Source of the DNA: Acidimicrobiia bacterium
GTDB lineage: Bacteria; Actinomycetota; Acidimicrobiia; Spongiisociales; ZC4RG35
Reading direction: 5' to 3'
Length of the DNA stretch: 47,750 bases
NCBI GenBank assembly: GCA_025928935.1
Contig: JAICNB010000015.1
Span: 1 to 47,750 of the forward strand
The translations under genes and the position numbers were made by a program. Below the pieces are notes generated by a model. The model saw nothing but the letters and a program-made list of their open reading frames with translations, ran no database searches and was not told the origin of the DNA. Positions 1 through 8,943 of the stretch are shown here, piece after piece; the stretch's first letter is position 1, and every line of letters starts with the position of its first letter.

Positions 1-2
1 GG

Positions 3-320
3 ATCAGCCATCACAACCAGCTTCTAGACGTGATCACCACCAGAAGACGACCCACCAAGAGTCAACAGCGTCTGGTCGAAGCCCTCGACCCCAAATGTGT
101 CTTCCCCACCTGCCGCATCGACTCCACCCACTGTGACATCGACCACACCCTCCCCTGGACCGAAACACACCACACCACCGTCGGAGAACTGGAACCCCTC
201 TGCCGCTATCACCATCAGCAGAAACACGACAACTGGAAACTGAAACAAATCCGCCCCGGCAGCCACCAGTGGACCAGCCCCCTCGGCCACACCCACACCA
301 CCGGACCCGACCCACCCTGA
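3..320 (+). CDS. HNH endonuclease domain protein, C-terminal part (partial at left edge)
   Basis: The frame is open to the left edge of the window, so only the C-terminal ~105 residues are seen. They contain an HNH-type core: CVFPTCRIDSTHCDIDH, then LEPLCRYHHQQKHDNW. This arrangement (C-x4-C, D-x-D-H, then LC-x2-HH-x2-K) matches the C-terminal nuclease domain of the multi-copy actinobacterial DUF222/HNH proteins. The usual helical DUF222 part would lie outside the window. The family is often found as repeated copies linked to mobile or decaying DNA; whether this copy is active cannot be judged. It ends 21 bases before the convergent alcohol dehydrogenase gene. Confidence 0.8.
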   Translation: MSHHNQLLDVITTRRRPTKSQQRLVEALDPKCVFPTCRIDSTHCDIDHTLPWTETHHTTVGELEPLCRYHHQQKHDNWKLKQIRPGSHQWTSPLGHTHTTGPDPP

Positions 321-341
321 TGGGGATGGCCCGGGAGATCT

Positions 342-1343
342 CTAACCGACCGTCATCAACACCTTGAGCGACGACGGGTCGTGTACGAGCTCGAAAGCCT
401 TCTCCGCGTCCTCCAGCCCCAGCTGATGGGTGACGATCGGCTCCAGGCTCAGCGAGCCGGATGCGGCCAGGGCGACGCCATCGGCGTAGTCGCCGACCAC
501 CGCGGCACGTGGGTTGTGGAGGGTCAGCTCCTTGTGATAGAGCTGGTAGTAGGGGAGACCGGCTTCCCCGCCCGTCAAGGTCCCGTAGACCAGGACCTCA
601 CCACCGGTGCCGGCCAGCTCGATGGCCTCGGCCAGGGTGGCTTCGGTACCAACCGCCTCGACCGCCAGATCCGGGCCTCGACCCGAGGTGACGTCGTCGA
701 GCACGGCCCTGGCCTCGTCCGGCGCCGCGGTGAAGTGGGTCCCCGATTCGGCCGCCAGCTCCCGTTTCCATTCCGAGCGGGTTATCCCGACCACTGTCAT
801 CCCACGCAGCCGCAGGAGCTGGGTGATGAGCTGGCCGGCCACACCCAGACCGATCACGGCGGCCACCCGGCCCGGAAACGAGTCGATCGTCTTCACCGCG
901 TGGACACAAGTGCCCAGCACCTGGAGGACACCGGAAGCCTTGTCCGAGATGTCCGACGGCACCGGCACCAGCCGGTTGATCGGGACCTCGACGTACTCGG
1001 TGAACACCCCGTCCAGATCCCTGCCGAGCAACCCGCCGTTGATGCAGATGTTGAACCGGCCGGCACGGCAGAGATGACACCAGCCACAGGCGACACCAGG
1101 GTCGACCAGGACTCGGGTCCCGGCCGGGTAGGGCGAGCTTTCCGGCGCAGCCACCACTTCCCCGACCATCTCGTGGCCCATGATCCTGGGGTATTCGACC
1201 GGGATCTTCCCGGCCAGGATCTTGACATCGGTCCCGCATATCCCGACCTGACCCGACCTCACCAGCACTGAGCCCCGGGCGGCGGGCTCGGGAACGTCGG
1301 CGAGCTCGATGGCTCCCGGCGAGCGTACGCGTACGGCTCTCAA
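342..1343 (-). CDS. Zinc-dependent alcohol dehydrogenase (medium-chain dehydrogenase family)
   Basis: A 333-residue member of the MDR superfamily, full length for the family. It has the catalytic zinc site C36 with GHE at residues 56-58, the four-cysteine structural zinc lobe (C86, C89, C92, C100), and a Rossmann GLGVAG motif near residue 165. It is expected to be a cytosolic NAD(P)-linked oxidation of a secondary alcohol or polyol (threonine/sorbitol dehydrogenase-like); the substrate is not predictable. The start is TTG at 1343, preceded by GGAGGAG at good spacing. It is divergent from a GntR/FCD regulator, a common arrangement for regulator-controlled catabolic dehydrogenases, so the 83-base gap likely holds the operator. 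Confidence 0.88.
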   Translation of the reverse strand: MRAVRVRSPGAIELADVPEPAARGSVLVRSGQVGICGTDVKILAGKIPVEYPRIMGHEMVGEVVAAPESSPYPAGTRVLVDPGVACGWCHLCRAGRFNICINGGLLGRDLDGVFTEYVEVPINRLVPVPSDISDKASGVLQVLGTCVHAVKTIDSFPGRVAAVIGLGVAGQLITQLLRLRGMTVVGITRSEWKRELAAESGTHFTAAPDEARAVLDDVTSGRGPDLAVEAVGTEATLAEAIELAGTGGEVLVYGTLTGGEAGLPYYQLYHKELTLHNPRAAVVGDYADGVALAASGSLSLEPIVTHQLGLEDAEKAFELVHDPSSLKVLMTVG

Positions 1344-1412
1344 CAGTCTCCTCCGCGGGCTGTCGACGATGTTAGGTCCATGCAGACACCCCTTTCGGAG
1401 GGCGGGGCTTTG

Positions 1413-1418
1413 TAGGCT
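1413..1418 (+). promoter_or_regulatory. Candidate -10 box for a leaderless GntR transcript
   Basis: TAGGCT lies 8 bases before the ATG at 1427 and no Shine-Dalgarno is present. This TANNNT-to-start spacing fits leaderless transcription, which is common in Actinomycetota. Inference from spacing only. Confidence 0.35.
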
Positions 1419-1426
1419 GACCCCAG

Positions 1427-2116
1427 ATGGAACAGATGCCCGACCTCAGGATCCCCTCGGACGACGAGGGTCTCGGCGCCACCAGGCAGACCGCCCATGA
1501 GTTCGTTCGCAGTGTCCTGCGGAGGGCGATCCTCAACGGGGAGCTGGGCAGCGGGAGCCGTTTGGTCCAGGCCGAGCTCGCCGCGATGCTCGACGTGAGC
1601 ACCACCCCGGTCCGAGAGGCGCTCCGCGATCTGGCCACCGAAGGCCTGGTCCAGTTCGACCCGCACCGGGGGGCGATCGTCTCCGAGTTGAGCGCCGAGG
1701 ACGTGCACGACATCTACGAGATCCGCCGTGTCCTCGAGCCGCTTGCGATGCGCCAGGCGGTGCCCAACGTGAGCGACGCGTTGCTGGCCCGGCTCCGCAA
1801 GCTGCACCAGGGGATGCTGGACGAGCCACACTCGGTGGATTGGGTCGACCGGAATCGTGTCTTCCACATGGCGGTCTACGAGACTGCCGCCTCCCCCCGA
1901 CTGGCGGCGATCATCCGTAACCTCCAGGACGCCTCCGTCATGTACATCGGGGCATCCCTCAAACACAAGCCAGGTCTCCGCGAGGACGCCAATCACGGGC
2001 ACGCCGAGATCCTCGATGCCCTGGAGAAGCGCGATATCGAAGCGGCCGTCAAGGCCCTCGACGAGCACCTGCGCACCTCGATCGACGCCTTCGACGCCTC
2101 CGAAGAGGAGGGTTGA
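1427..2116 (+). CDS. GntR-family transcriptional regulator, FCD (FadR) subfamily
   Basis: 229 residues. The N-terminal winged helix-turn-helix carries the family signature (ILNGELGSGSRLVQAELAAMLDVSTTPVREALRDLATEGLV, about residues 35-75). The C-terminal helical FCD ligand domain keeps the likely metal-binding pattern: the histidine of RVFHMAVYE, NHGHAE and the histidine of DEHLRTS. Such proteins usually repress neighbouring catabolic genes and release DNA on binding a carboxylate effector. It is divergent from the alcohol dehydrogenase, which is the most likely target along with itself. A second FCD regulator lies at 20781-21455. Confidence 0.9.
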   Translation: MEQMPDLRIPSDDEGLGATRQTAHEFVRSVLRRAILNGELGSGSRLVQAELAAMLDVSTTPVREALRDLATEGLVQFDPHRGAIVSELSAEDVHDIYEIRRVLEPLAMRQAVPNVSDALLARLRKLHQGMLDEPHSVDWVDRNRVFHMAVYETAASPRLAAIIRNLQDASVMYIGASLKHKPGLREDANHGHAEILDALEKRDIEAAVKALDEHLRTSIDAFDASEEEG

Positions 2117-2123
2117 ACCGGCC

Positions 2124-3053
2124 TCATACCACCTCCTGGGGATCGAGGACATCCGTCGGCTCCTTCTTGGAAGCTCGATCCGAGAGCAGATTCACCGCCA
2201 CTCCGAGGATGACCAGGATCAACCCCAAGAGCAGCGATGTGGTCACGTCCTCGTCGAGGATGAGGGCGGACGACACAACCCCTACCACCGGCACCGCCAT
2301 GAGGGTGAGGTTGGTCGACACCGCGGAGAGGTTGCGCAGGATCACGAGCTGGACCCAGAAGGCGATTCCAGTGGCCAACAGGCCCTGATAGAGCACGACC
2401 AGGACCAGCTGGGGGGTCCAGTCGATCACCGGTGGGCCCTCGACTGCGAACCCGAGGATCACGAGGATGGTCGTGGCCGCGGTCAGCTGCCATGGCATGG
2501 AGTCGAGAGGGGCGATGGTCCAGCGATGGGCCCGGATGTGGACCGCGGTCGCCGCATTGGTGATGGCGGCGAGGACGAGAAGGGCATGTCCGATGGCGAC
2601 ACCCGAATCGGACCAGTCGAAGCCCCAGGGCTCGAACAGGGCAAGGACGCCGACGATGCCGAGGGAGAGCCCCAGCCATCGGGCTCTCGTCATCCTTTCT
2701 CCGAGGAAGATGGCAGCGATCGGCACTGTCCAGAGGCTGCTGGTCCACACCACCACCGAGGAGCGTCCCGCCGGCACCAACTCGAGGGCGGAGAAGACGA
2801 GCACCGTGACCGCGGCGAGCCGGAACAGCGCCATCGAGACGACGATCGGGAGATCCCGTCGCGGTGGGGGAGACATCGTTCCTCTGGCGACGGCTACCGC
2901 CACCATGAACAGAGTGGCGGTGCCGATGCGCAGCGCACCCATCCATATCGGCGCGACCGACTTGACTCCGGTGGCCATCACCGGCCAGTTGAGACCGAGG
3001 ATCAGGACGACCAGCCCCAACAGGGCATAGATGACCGGGCGGGATAGCTTCAC
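2124..3053 (-). CDS. EamA/DMT-family transporter (ten-helix permease)
   Basis: About 309 residues from a GTG at 3053, chosen because GAGGT lies about 7 bases upstream; an upstream start at 3092 would add 13 polar residues before the first helix. The protein is hydrophobic throughout, with roughly ten transmembrane segments in two EamA repeats. The first begins VIYALLGLVVLILGLNWPVM; the second starts near residue 150. Members export amino acids or metabolites or import nucleotide sugars. The neighbouring regulator ends 8 bases away on the opposite strand. The promoter faces the divergent amidohydrolase gene. Confidence 0.85.
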   Translation of the reverse strand: MKLSRPVIYALLGLVVLILGLNWPVMATGVKSVAPIWMGALRIGTATLFMVAVAVARGTMSPPPRRDLPIVVSMALFRLAAVTVLVFSALELVPAGRSSVVVWTSSLWTVPIAAIFLGERMTRARWLGLSLGIVGVLALFEPWGFDWSDSGVAIGHALLVLAAITNAATAVHIRAHRWTIAPLDSMPWQLTAATTILVILGFAVEGPPVIDWTPQLVLVVLYQGLLATGIAFWVQLVILRNLSAVSTNLTLMAVPVVGVVSSALILDEDVTTSLLLGLILVILGVAVNLLSDRASKKEPTDVLDPQEVV

Positions 3054-3097
3054 GCCGCGACCTCGTGATAGTCGGGCAGTAACGTGCCCCAACTCTC

Positions 3098-4096
3098 ATG
3101 ACCACGATCGACATCCACTGCCATCTGGCCACGCCGTCCAGCCGCCCACCCGTCGAGGAATCCCGCCGCCCCGAGTTCGAGCCCTACGACTTCTTCATGG
3201 GTCAGGACTCCAAGGACCAGAACAAGGTCATGTACCCGGGGATCGTCGACCAGCTCACCAATCCCGAGGCCCGGATCGAGCATATGGACCGGATGGGCGT
3301 CGACGTCCAGGGTCTGGCCACCTTCGTCTCCGAGTATCACTACTGGGCACCGGCCGAAGCGGCCGCCGAGTCGGCCCGGATCCAGAATGACAACCTGGCG
3401 GCGATCGTCGCCGCCAACCCCAAACGCTTCGTCGGGATGGGCGCGACCGTGCCGCTCCAGGACACCGCCCTCGCCATCGCCGAGATGCACCGCGTCGTCG
3501 ACGATCTCGGCTTCAAGGGCCTGCAGATCGGGGGGACCATCGACGGGAGAAACCTGGACGAGCCGGAGTTCCGGCCATTCTGGGCGGCGGTGGAGGCGAA
3601 GGGGATCCCGGTGATCCTCCACCCGAGCGGCTATCCCGAGGGCCAGAGATTCGGCAGCTACTTCCTGACCAACTGCATCGGGAACCCACTGGAGACGATG
3701 GTCGCCGCAACCAGGATGATCTTCAGCGGCCTGTTCGAAGATCACCCGGGGATCAAGCTCGTGCTGCTCCATGGAGGTGGCTATCTGCCCTTCTATAGCT
3801 CCCGGGCCGATCACACCTGGGAGGTGCGACCGGAGACGAGAGTCGCCATCCCCGACCATCCGCCCAGTCACTACATGAAGCGCTTCTTCTACGACACGAT
3901 GGTCTTCCAGCCCCTCTATCTCCGCCATCTGATCGAGATCGTCGGTGTCGATCGGGTCATGCTCGGCACCGACTACCCCTTCGACATGGGGGAGACCGAC
4001 CCCGTCGGGCTCATCGGCGCCACCGATGGCCTGACCGACGCCGACAGGGCGGCCATTGCGGGAGAAAATGCGGCCAGGGTCTTCGAGCTGAGCTGA
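3098..4096 (+). CDS. Amidohydrolase-2 family metal enzyme (ACMSD / resorcylate decarboxylase type)
   Basis: 332 residues with the TIM-barrel amidohydrolase-2 layout. The first strand carries a metal motif variant, DIHCHL. A barrel histidine lies in IPVILHPSGYP, GGGYLPFY sits near residue 225, and a late-strand GTDYPFD supplies the conserved aspartate. Relatives decarboxylate or hydrolyse C-C bonds in aromatic or muconic semialdehyde-type acids without redox. Substrate here is unknown. It is divergent from the DMT transporter and convergent with an MFS gene 8 bases downstream. A paralogue is at 18956-19951. Confidence 0.87.
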   Translation: MTTIDIHCHLATPSSRPPVEESRRPEFEPYDFFMGQDSKDQNKVMYPGIVDQLTNPEARIEHMDRMGVDVQGLATFVSEYHYWAPAEAAAESARIQNDNLAAIVAANPKRFVGMGATVPLQDTALAIAEMHRVVDDLGFKGLQIGGTIDGRNLDEPEFRPFWAAVEAKGIPVILHPSGYPEGQRFGSYFLTNCIGNPLETMVAATRMIFSGLFEDHPGIKLVLLHGGGYLPFYSSRADHTWEVRPETRVAIPDHPPSHYMKRFFYDTMVFQPLYLRHLIEIVGVDRVMLGTDYPFDMGETDPVGLIGATDGLTDADRAAIAGENAARVFELS

Positions 4097-4104
4097 CCGA
4101 TCGT

Positions 4105-5406
4105 TCATTGCGCAGCCGGCTCGTACCGGTAATGGAGGAACTGTGGCGCCCAGCGGGCGATCAGCCATGCCCCGATGATGCAGGCGAGACCCCCCGATAC
4201 GACACTGAATCGGATAGAGGTCAGCTCCGCGACCACACCGGCTTCGAGATCCCCGAGGCGGGGACCGCCCGCTACAACGGCGGTGTGCATGCCTCCCATC
4301 CGGCCTCGCAGCTCGTCGGGAGCAGTCAACTGGATGATGCTCCCCCGGAAGATGGCGGACACGACGTCCGCGGCCCCGGCGAAGCCGAGCATGACCAGCG
4401 CCAGGGGCAATGAGTCGGTGAGGCCGAAAATGGCGATGGCGAGACCCCACCCCATCACTGCGATGATGGTGGCCCTCCCATATCGGACGACCGATGACAC
4501 CCAGCCCGAGGTGAGGGCGCCGATGAGGGCTCCCACTCCGGGGGCGGCGTAGAGGAGACCCACGGTGAAGGCATTGCCACCGAACACCCCGGTTCCCATG
4601 GCGGGGAACAGAGCGGTTGGCATCCCGAAGACCATCGCGTTGAGATCGATGAGCAGGGTGGCCTGGATCACCCTCTGATCCTTCAGGTATCGGAACCCCT
4701 CGGCGATGGAGGAGAACCCGAACCCCCGGCCACCGCCCTCGGTGGCAACGTCGGGCACGCGACGCATCAGGATGGCGCTGATGAGGAACATGACCACTTC
4801 GGTGCCGTACGTCACCGGGAGGCCCACCGTGGCGATGAGCAGACCGGCTATGGCCGGGAAGCCGGCATGGGCGACATTGGTCATCGTTTGGTTGAGGGCG
4901 AGTGAGGCGGGAAGCAGGTCTCGACCGACCAGGCCGGGGACGAGCGCATGACGGGCGGGGTTGTCGATCGCCGAGACACCGGCATTGATCGCGACCAGGA
5001 CGAAGAGCGGCCAGACCAGCGGCTCCGCCGCAAGCGAGTTCCAGAGGAGGCCGGCGGCAGTAGCCGCCAGCACCAGCTGTGAGATGATTATCAGCATCCG
5101 CCGATTGAGCGCGTCGGCGAGTGCGCCTCCCACGACCGATACGAGGAGGACCGGGAACAACTGAGCCAACCCGAGCATGCCGACGGCCAGGGTCGAACCG
5201 GTCAGTTGGAATATCTGCACAGGCACGGCCACGACCGTCATCTGCCTGCCGGCCTGGGCGAAGAACATCCCCGAGAAGAGCCACCGGTAACCAGGGACAC
5301 GGCGCAGAGGGGTGACGTCGACCACCGCCAGACGTCCCCAATGTCGAAGCCGATCCGTCAACCGATCATCCTTCCCTGGCCTCGCCCGTGTGACCGTCGT
5401 GACCAC
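4105..5406 (-). CDS. MFS transporter, enterobactin-exporter (EntS)-like
   Basis: 433 residues, about twelve hydrophobic segments, beginning TPLRRVPGYRWLFSGMFFAQAGRQM, typical of the MFS_3/EntS-type drug or siderophore exporter branch. The GTG at 5406 is the longest start; an internal GTG about 27 codons later, just before VDVTPLRR, is also plausible because that is where family members usually begin. It lies 38 bases downstream of another MFS gene on the same strand, so it may be the last gene of the long minus-strand operon or have its own weak promoter. Confidence 0.82.
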   Translation of the reverse strand: MVTTVTRARPGKDDRLTDRLRHWGRLAVVDVTPLRRVPGYRWLFSGMFFAQAGRQMTVVAVPVQIFQLTGSTLAVGMLGLAQLFPVLLVSVVGGALADALNRRMLIIISQLVLAATAAGLLWNSLAAEPLVWPLFVLVAINAGVSAIDNPARHALVPGLVGRDLLPASLALNQTMTNVAHAGFPAIAGLLIATVGLPVTYGTEVVMFLISAILMRRVPDVATEGGGRGFGFSSIAEGFRYLKDQRVIQATLLIDLNAMVFGMPTALFPAMGTGVFGGNAFTVGLLYAAPGVGALIGALTSGWVSSVVRYGRATIIAVMGWGLAIAIFGLTDSLPLALVMLGFAGAADVVSAIFRGSIIQLTAPDELRGRMGGMHTAVVAGGPRLGDLEAGVVAELTSIRFSVVSGGLACIIGAWLIARWAPQFLHYRYEPAAQ

Positions 5407-5443
5407 TCGGGAAGCTGACCTGTTGTCCGACCATTCTACGAGG

Positions 5444-6646
5444 TCATTCGAGGTCGGCTTGAAGGGTCTCGGGCACTGCCCGCCACATCACGGCGGCGCC
5501 GATCAGGCCGAACCCCCCAACGGCCACCGCGGCCGCTCCGAGAGAGGCGATCGAGGTGACGGCAGCCACCAGTAACGGCCCCCCTGCGGTACCGAGATCG
5601 CTGACCAGACGCCAGATGCCGAAGAACTGGCTTCGCCCGAGACGTGGGGAGAAGTCGGATCCGAGCACCATGTTGATCCCGGCGCCGAGGCCATTGGCCA
5701 GGCCCAGGAAGAGCCCTACGACTGCCAGCCCGGCGAAGGTGGAGGTGAGCGGGATCAGGGCCATCCCCACCGACAGCAAGATCAGACATGGCAACGCGGC
5801 CCACTTGCGGCCCTTCCGGTCCATCAACATCCCAATGGGGTAGAAGATGGCCATCTCGATGCCAGACGACGCCCCGAAGATCAGGGAGATCTGGCTGGCT
5901 CCGAGCCCGAGATGATCACCCCACAGCGGGATGATCGCCTGACGGGCGGTTCGCAATACCTGGATGGCCACCGCCACGAATCCGGCGGTCCTGAGGACCT
6001 GGCCACTGTCACGGAGCAGCGCCCGCAGCGACGGCGCGGGCTCGCTTGCGACCTGTGCGTCGTGGACGGTGGGCTCGACGGTGAAGAACAGGGTCACCGC
6101 GGCGGCGACGGCGAACAGGGCCTGGGCGAAAAAGGGCCCGGCGAGGCCGAGCGGGATGATGACGAGGCCACCGATCAACGGGCCGATGAACTGACCGGCC
6201 CGCATCGTGCCGCCCATGATCGACATCACCCTTCCCCGCTGCCGAAGTGGGGTGGCCTCGGTGGCATAGGTGAGTCGGGCCAGCGCCCACACCGACCAGG
6301 CGCAGCCGAGCAGGAACACTAGGGCGGAATACACGGCCATCGAGGGCCGCTGGGCGATCCCGACCGCGACGAGGGCGAGCGTGCCGGTCGCCACCAACAT
6401 CGACCAGCGCTCACCGATCCGGGCCACCATCAAACCGGCCGGGATGTCGAACACCAGCGTCCCGATGCCGCGGAGGGCCACGATGAACCCGGCTGCTGCG
6501 GGAGAGGCACCGAGGTCGAGGGCAACCAGGGCGATGACCGGTATGGCCGCCCCCTGCCCGATGGAGAACAGGAGGTTCGGCACATAGACGGAGCCGGTCA
6601 GCGAGCCGATCCGGAACGGCTCGGGTGCCTTGGGGGGCCGGCTCAC
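5444..6646 (-). CDS. MFS transporter
   Basis: 400 residues with about twelve transmembrane segments. The cytoplasmic loop RIGERWSMLVATGTL after helix 2 and LMDRKGRKWAA after helix 8 resemble the MFS loop signature. Its GTG start overlaps the stop of the molybdenum hydroxylase gene by 4 bases (GTGA), a strong sign of translational coupling. It probably imports the substrate or exports an intermediate of the pathway encoded upstream; direction cannot be decided from sequence. Confidence 0.87.
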   Translation of the reverse strand: MSRPPKAPEPFRIGSLTGSVYVPNLLFSIGQGAAIPVIALVALDLGASPAAAGFIVALRGIGTLVFDIPAGLMVARIGERWSMLVATGTLALVAVGIAQRPSMAVYSALVFLLGCAWSVWALARLTYATEATPLRQRGRVMSIMGGTMRAGQFIGPLIGGLVIIPLGLAGPFFAQALFAVAAAVTLFFTVEPTVHDAQVASEPAPSLRALLRDSGQVLRTAGFVAVAIQVLRTARQAIIPLWGDHLGLGASQISLIFGASSGIEMAIFYPIGMLMDRKGRKWAALPCLILLSVGMALIPLTSTFAGLAVVGLFLGLANGLGAGINMVLGSDFSPRLGRSQFFGIWRLVSDLGTAGGPLLVAAVTSIASLGAAAVAVGGFGLIGAAVMWRAVPETLQADLE

Positions 6647-8943
6647 TTGGAGACGTCAGAGATCGCCCGGCGGACCCACTCCGAGCTGATCGGATAGTGG
6701 TCGACGGTGATCCCCATCCCCCCCAGAGCATGTTCCACGGCGGAGGCGACGGCAGCTGCGGTGGGGATGGTGCCACCCTCACCGGCGCCTTTGGCACCTA
6801 GCGGGTTAGTGGGCGACGGTGTCTCGGTGTGGATCTTGGTCAGAGGTGGCATGTCGGCGGCCGTGATGATCCGGTAGTCCATGAACGACGTGGTCAATGG
6901 TTGGCCGTCGTCGCTGAATCGGACCTCTTCCGATAACGCGTTGCCCAGCCCGTGGGCGACACCGCCGTCGATCTGGCCGTCGACGATCATCGGGTTGAGC
7001 AAGGTCCCACAGTCGTGGACCACGACGTAGTTGGCCACCACGACATGGCCGGTCTCCGGGTCGACCTCCACCTCGGCCACGTGGGTCCCGAAGGTGTAGG
7101 CCAGGCCGTCGAAGGGAACAACGCGCTCCACGGACAGCCCCGGACGTTGCTGGCCCTCCGGCAGGGTGGCTCCCAGCTTGGGCTGGAGCCCCGCGGCCAG
7201 ATCACCCAGAGGGATCTCGGTCCCGGGCTGGCCCACGACCATGGCCACCCCGTCATCCAGGACGATGTCCTGGCTCGATGCCTCGAGACGGTCGGCCGCG
7301 AGACGCTTCGCGGTCTCGGCGAGATCGCCTGCCGCCACATGGACGGCTGACGCGGTGGTCTGCCCGCTGCGGCTGGCCACGGTGGCGATGCCGTGCCCGT
7401 AGGCGGCCGTGTCGCCGGCTCGAACCCTCACCCGATCCGGGCTTACCCCGAGATGGGCAGCGCAGATCTGGGCGAGGACGGTGGCGTGACCCTGTCCCTG
7501 GGAGCTCGCCCCGGTCTCGATCAGGACCTCCCCATTGGTCAGCACTTCGACCCGCACACCTTCGTAGGGCCCGAGCCCGGTGTCCTCGACATAGGAGGCG
7601 ATGCCGAAGCCACGGAGACGTCCTGCGTCGGCGGAGCGCGACTTGCGTTGCTCGAATCCGTCGACGTCGGCCACCTCCAACGCCCGGTCGAGGGCAGCCA
7701 GGTAATCGCCGCTGTCGTAGGTCACCTTCCGGCCGTCGGAGGCCATGATGTCCACGACATAGGGGAGCTGATCGGGGCGGACGAAGTTACGTCTCCTCAC
7801 CTCGTCCCGTTCCAGCCCCAACTCGCGGGCGATGGCATCTACCACGCGTTCGATGGCGAACGTGGCATTGGGACGGCCGGCCCCCCTGATCGCTCCGGTG
7901 GGTGTGGCGTTGGTGAAGACCACGTCGATGGCGGCGTCGAGGGCGGGGATGGCGTAAGGCCCGGAGAGGAGCCGCAGAGTGGTCATCGGGACCACGATCC
8001 CGTAAGGGACATAGGCCCCGCAGTCGTGCACCAGCCTCACCCGAATCCCGAGGATCAGCCCGTCGCTGTCGACTGCGGCCTCGATGGTCCCGCTCTGGCC
8101 ACGCTGCTGGTTGGTGGCGACGAAATGTTCCCTTCGCCGCTCGGTCCACTTCACCGGGCGTCTCAGCTTCAAGGCCAACGCGGCCACGACGTACTCCTCG
8201 GCGTATATGGCCGCCTTGGGCCCGAAGCCACCGCCGACGTCGGGGGCGATCACCCGCAACTCATCGGGGGAGAGACCGAGGTAAGCGGCCAGCTGAGCCC
8301 GTATGGCATGTGGCGCCTGGCTCGAGCTCCAAAGGGTCAGGCGACGCTCGGCGTCGTCCCAGTTGGCCAGGACGGCCCTTCCCTCCATGGAGGCCAGCGC
8401 GCCGCGGTGCTGGTCCACCTCGACGGTGACCCGGTGGCCGGCGGAGGTGAAGGCACCTTCGACATCGCCGAAGGCCGCGGACAGGGTGCCAACGAGATTG
8501 GTGTCCGAGCCGAGATGGGCCGGGGCAGCTTCGGGCTCGAGGGCGCGACGGTGGTCGATGACCACGGGCAAGGTCTGGTAATCCACCTGCACCAGGTCGG
8601 CGCAATCGACCGCCCCAGCCGCCGTCTCGCCCACGACGACTGCAACTGGCTGTCCCACATAACAGACCTCGTCGACGGCCAGAGGTGGGGACTGGATCGA
8701 CTGGGTGATCAGAGGAGAGGGGTACTGGTTGGGCATCGGACGCTCCAGCCCGAGGTCGGCGGCGGTGTAGAGCTCTCCTATCCCGGTCTCGTCCAGAGTG
8801 ATCGGGCCGATGGTGGCGTGGGCCTCGACACTTCTCACGAAGACGGCGTGGAGCACCCCGGGCGGCACGATGTCATCGACGTACCGACCCTGCCCGGTGA
8901 CCAGCCTCGGGTCCTCCACCCGGCGGAGAGGCTGGCCGATCAC
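6643..8943 (-). CDS. Xanthine dehydrogenase/CO dehydrogenase-family molybdopterin-binding large subunit
   Basis: 766 residues, the normal length for a molybdenum hydroxylase large subunit. It starts at MIGQPLRRVEDPRLVTGQGRYVDDI, the classic opening of the alpha/beta hammerhead domain. The active-site loop reads GAIRGAGRPNATFAIE (about residues 350-365), the aldehyde/CoxL form II type rather than the AYxCSFR loop of true CO dehydrogenase. The catalytic glutamate lies in GAKGAGEGGT (E722). Such subunits hydroxylate aldehydes or N-heterocycles and need an iron-sulfur and an FAD subunit; neither is encoded in this window. GTG start overlaps the preceding stop by 4 bases. Confidence 0.9.
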   Translation of the reverse strand: MIGQPLRRVEDPRLVTGQGRYVDDIVPPGVLHAVFVRSVEAHATIGPITLDETGIGELYTAADLGLERPMPNQYPSPLITQSIQSPPLAVDEVCYVGQPVAVVVGETAAGAVDCADLVQVDYQTLPVVIDHRRALEPEAAPAHLGSDTNLVGTLSAAFGDVEGAFTSAGHRVTVEVDQHRGALASMEGRAVLANWDDAERRLTLWSSSQAPHAIRAQLAAYLGLSPDELRVIAPDVGGGFGPKAAIYAEEYVVAALALKLRRPVKWTERRREHFVATNQQRGQSGTIEAAVDSDGLILGIRVRLVHDCGAYVPYGIVVPMTTLRLLSGPYAIPALDAAIDVVFTNATPTGAIRGAGRPNATFAIERVVDAIARELGLERDEVRRRNFVRPDQLPYVVDIMASDGRKVTYDSGDYLAALDRALEVADVDGFEQRKSRSADAGRLRGFGIASYVEDTGLGPYEGVRVEVLTNGEVLIETGASSQGQGHATVLAQICAAHLGVSPDRVRVRAGDTAAYGHGIATVASRSGQTTASAVHVAAGDLAETAKRLAADRLEASSQDIVLDDGVAMVVGQPGTEIPLGDLAAGLQPKLGATLPEGQQRPGLSVERVVPFDGLAYTFGTHVAEVEVDPETGHVVVANYVVVHDCGTLLNPMIVDGQIDGGVAHGLGNALSEEVRFSDDGQPLTTSFMDYRIITAADMPPLTKIHTETPSPTNPLGAKGAGEGGTIPTAAAVASAVEHALGGMGITVDHYPISSEWVRRAISDVSK

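Noticed and set aside
3050-5341. A 763-codon minus-strand open frame spanning the amidohydrolase and MFS genes
   Set aside because: It is antisense or out of frame to two well-supported genes, has Arg/Gly/Pro-rich composition typical of high-GC shadow frames, and shows no domain.
6643-8943. True aerobic CO dehydrogenase (coxL)
   Set aside because: The active-site loop is of the RGAGR type and not AYxCSFR, and coxM/coxS are absent.
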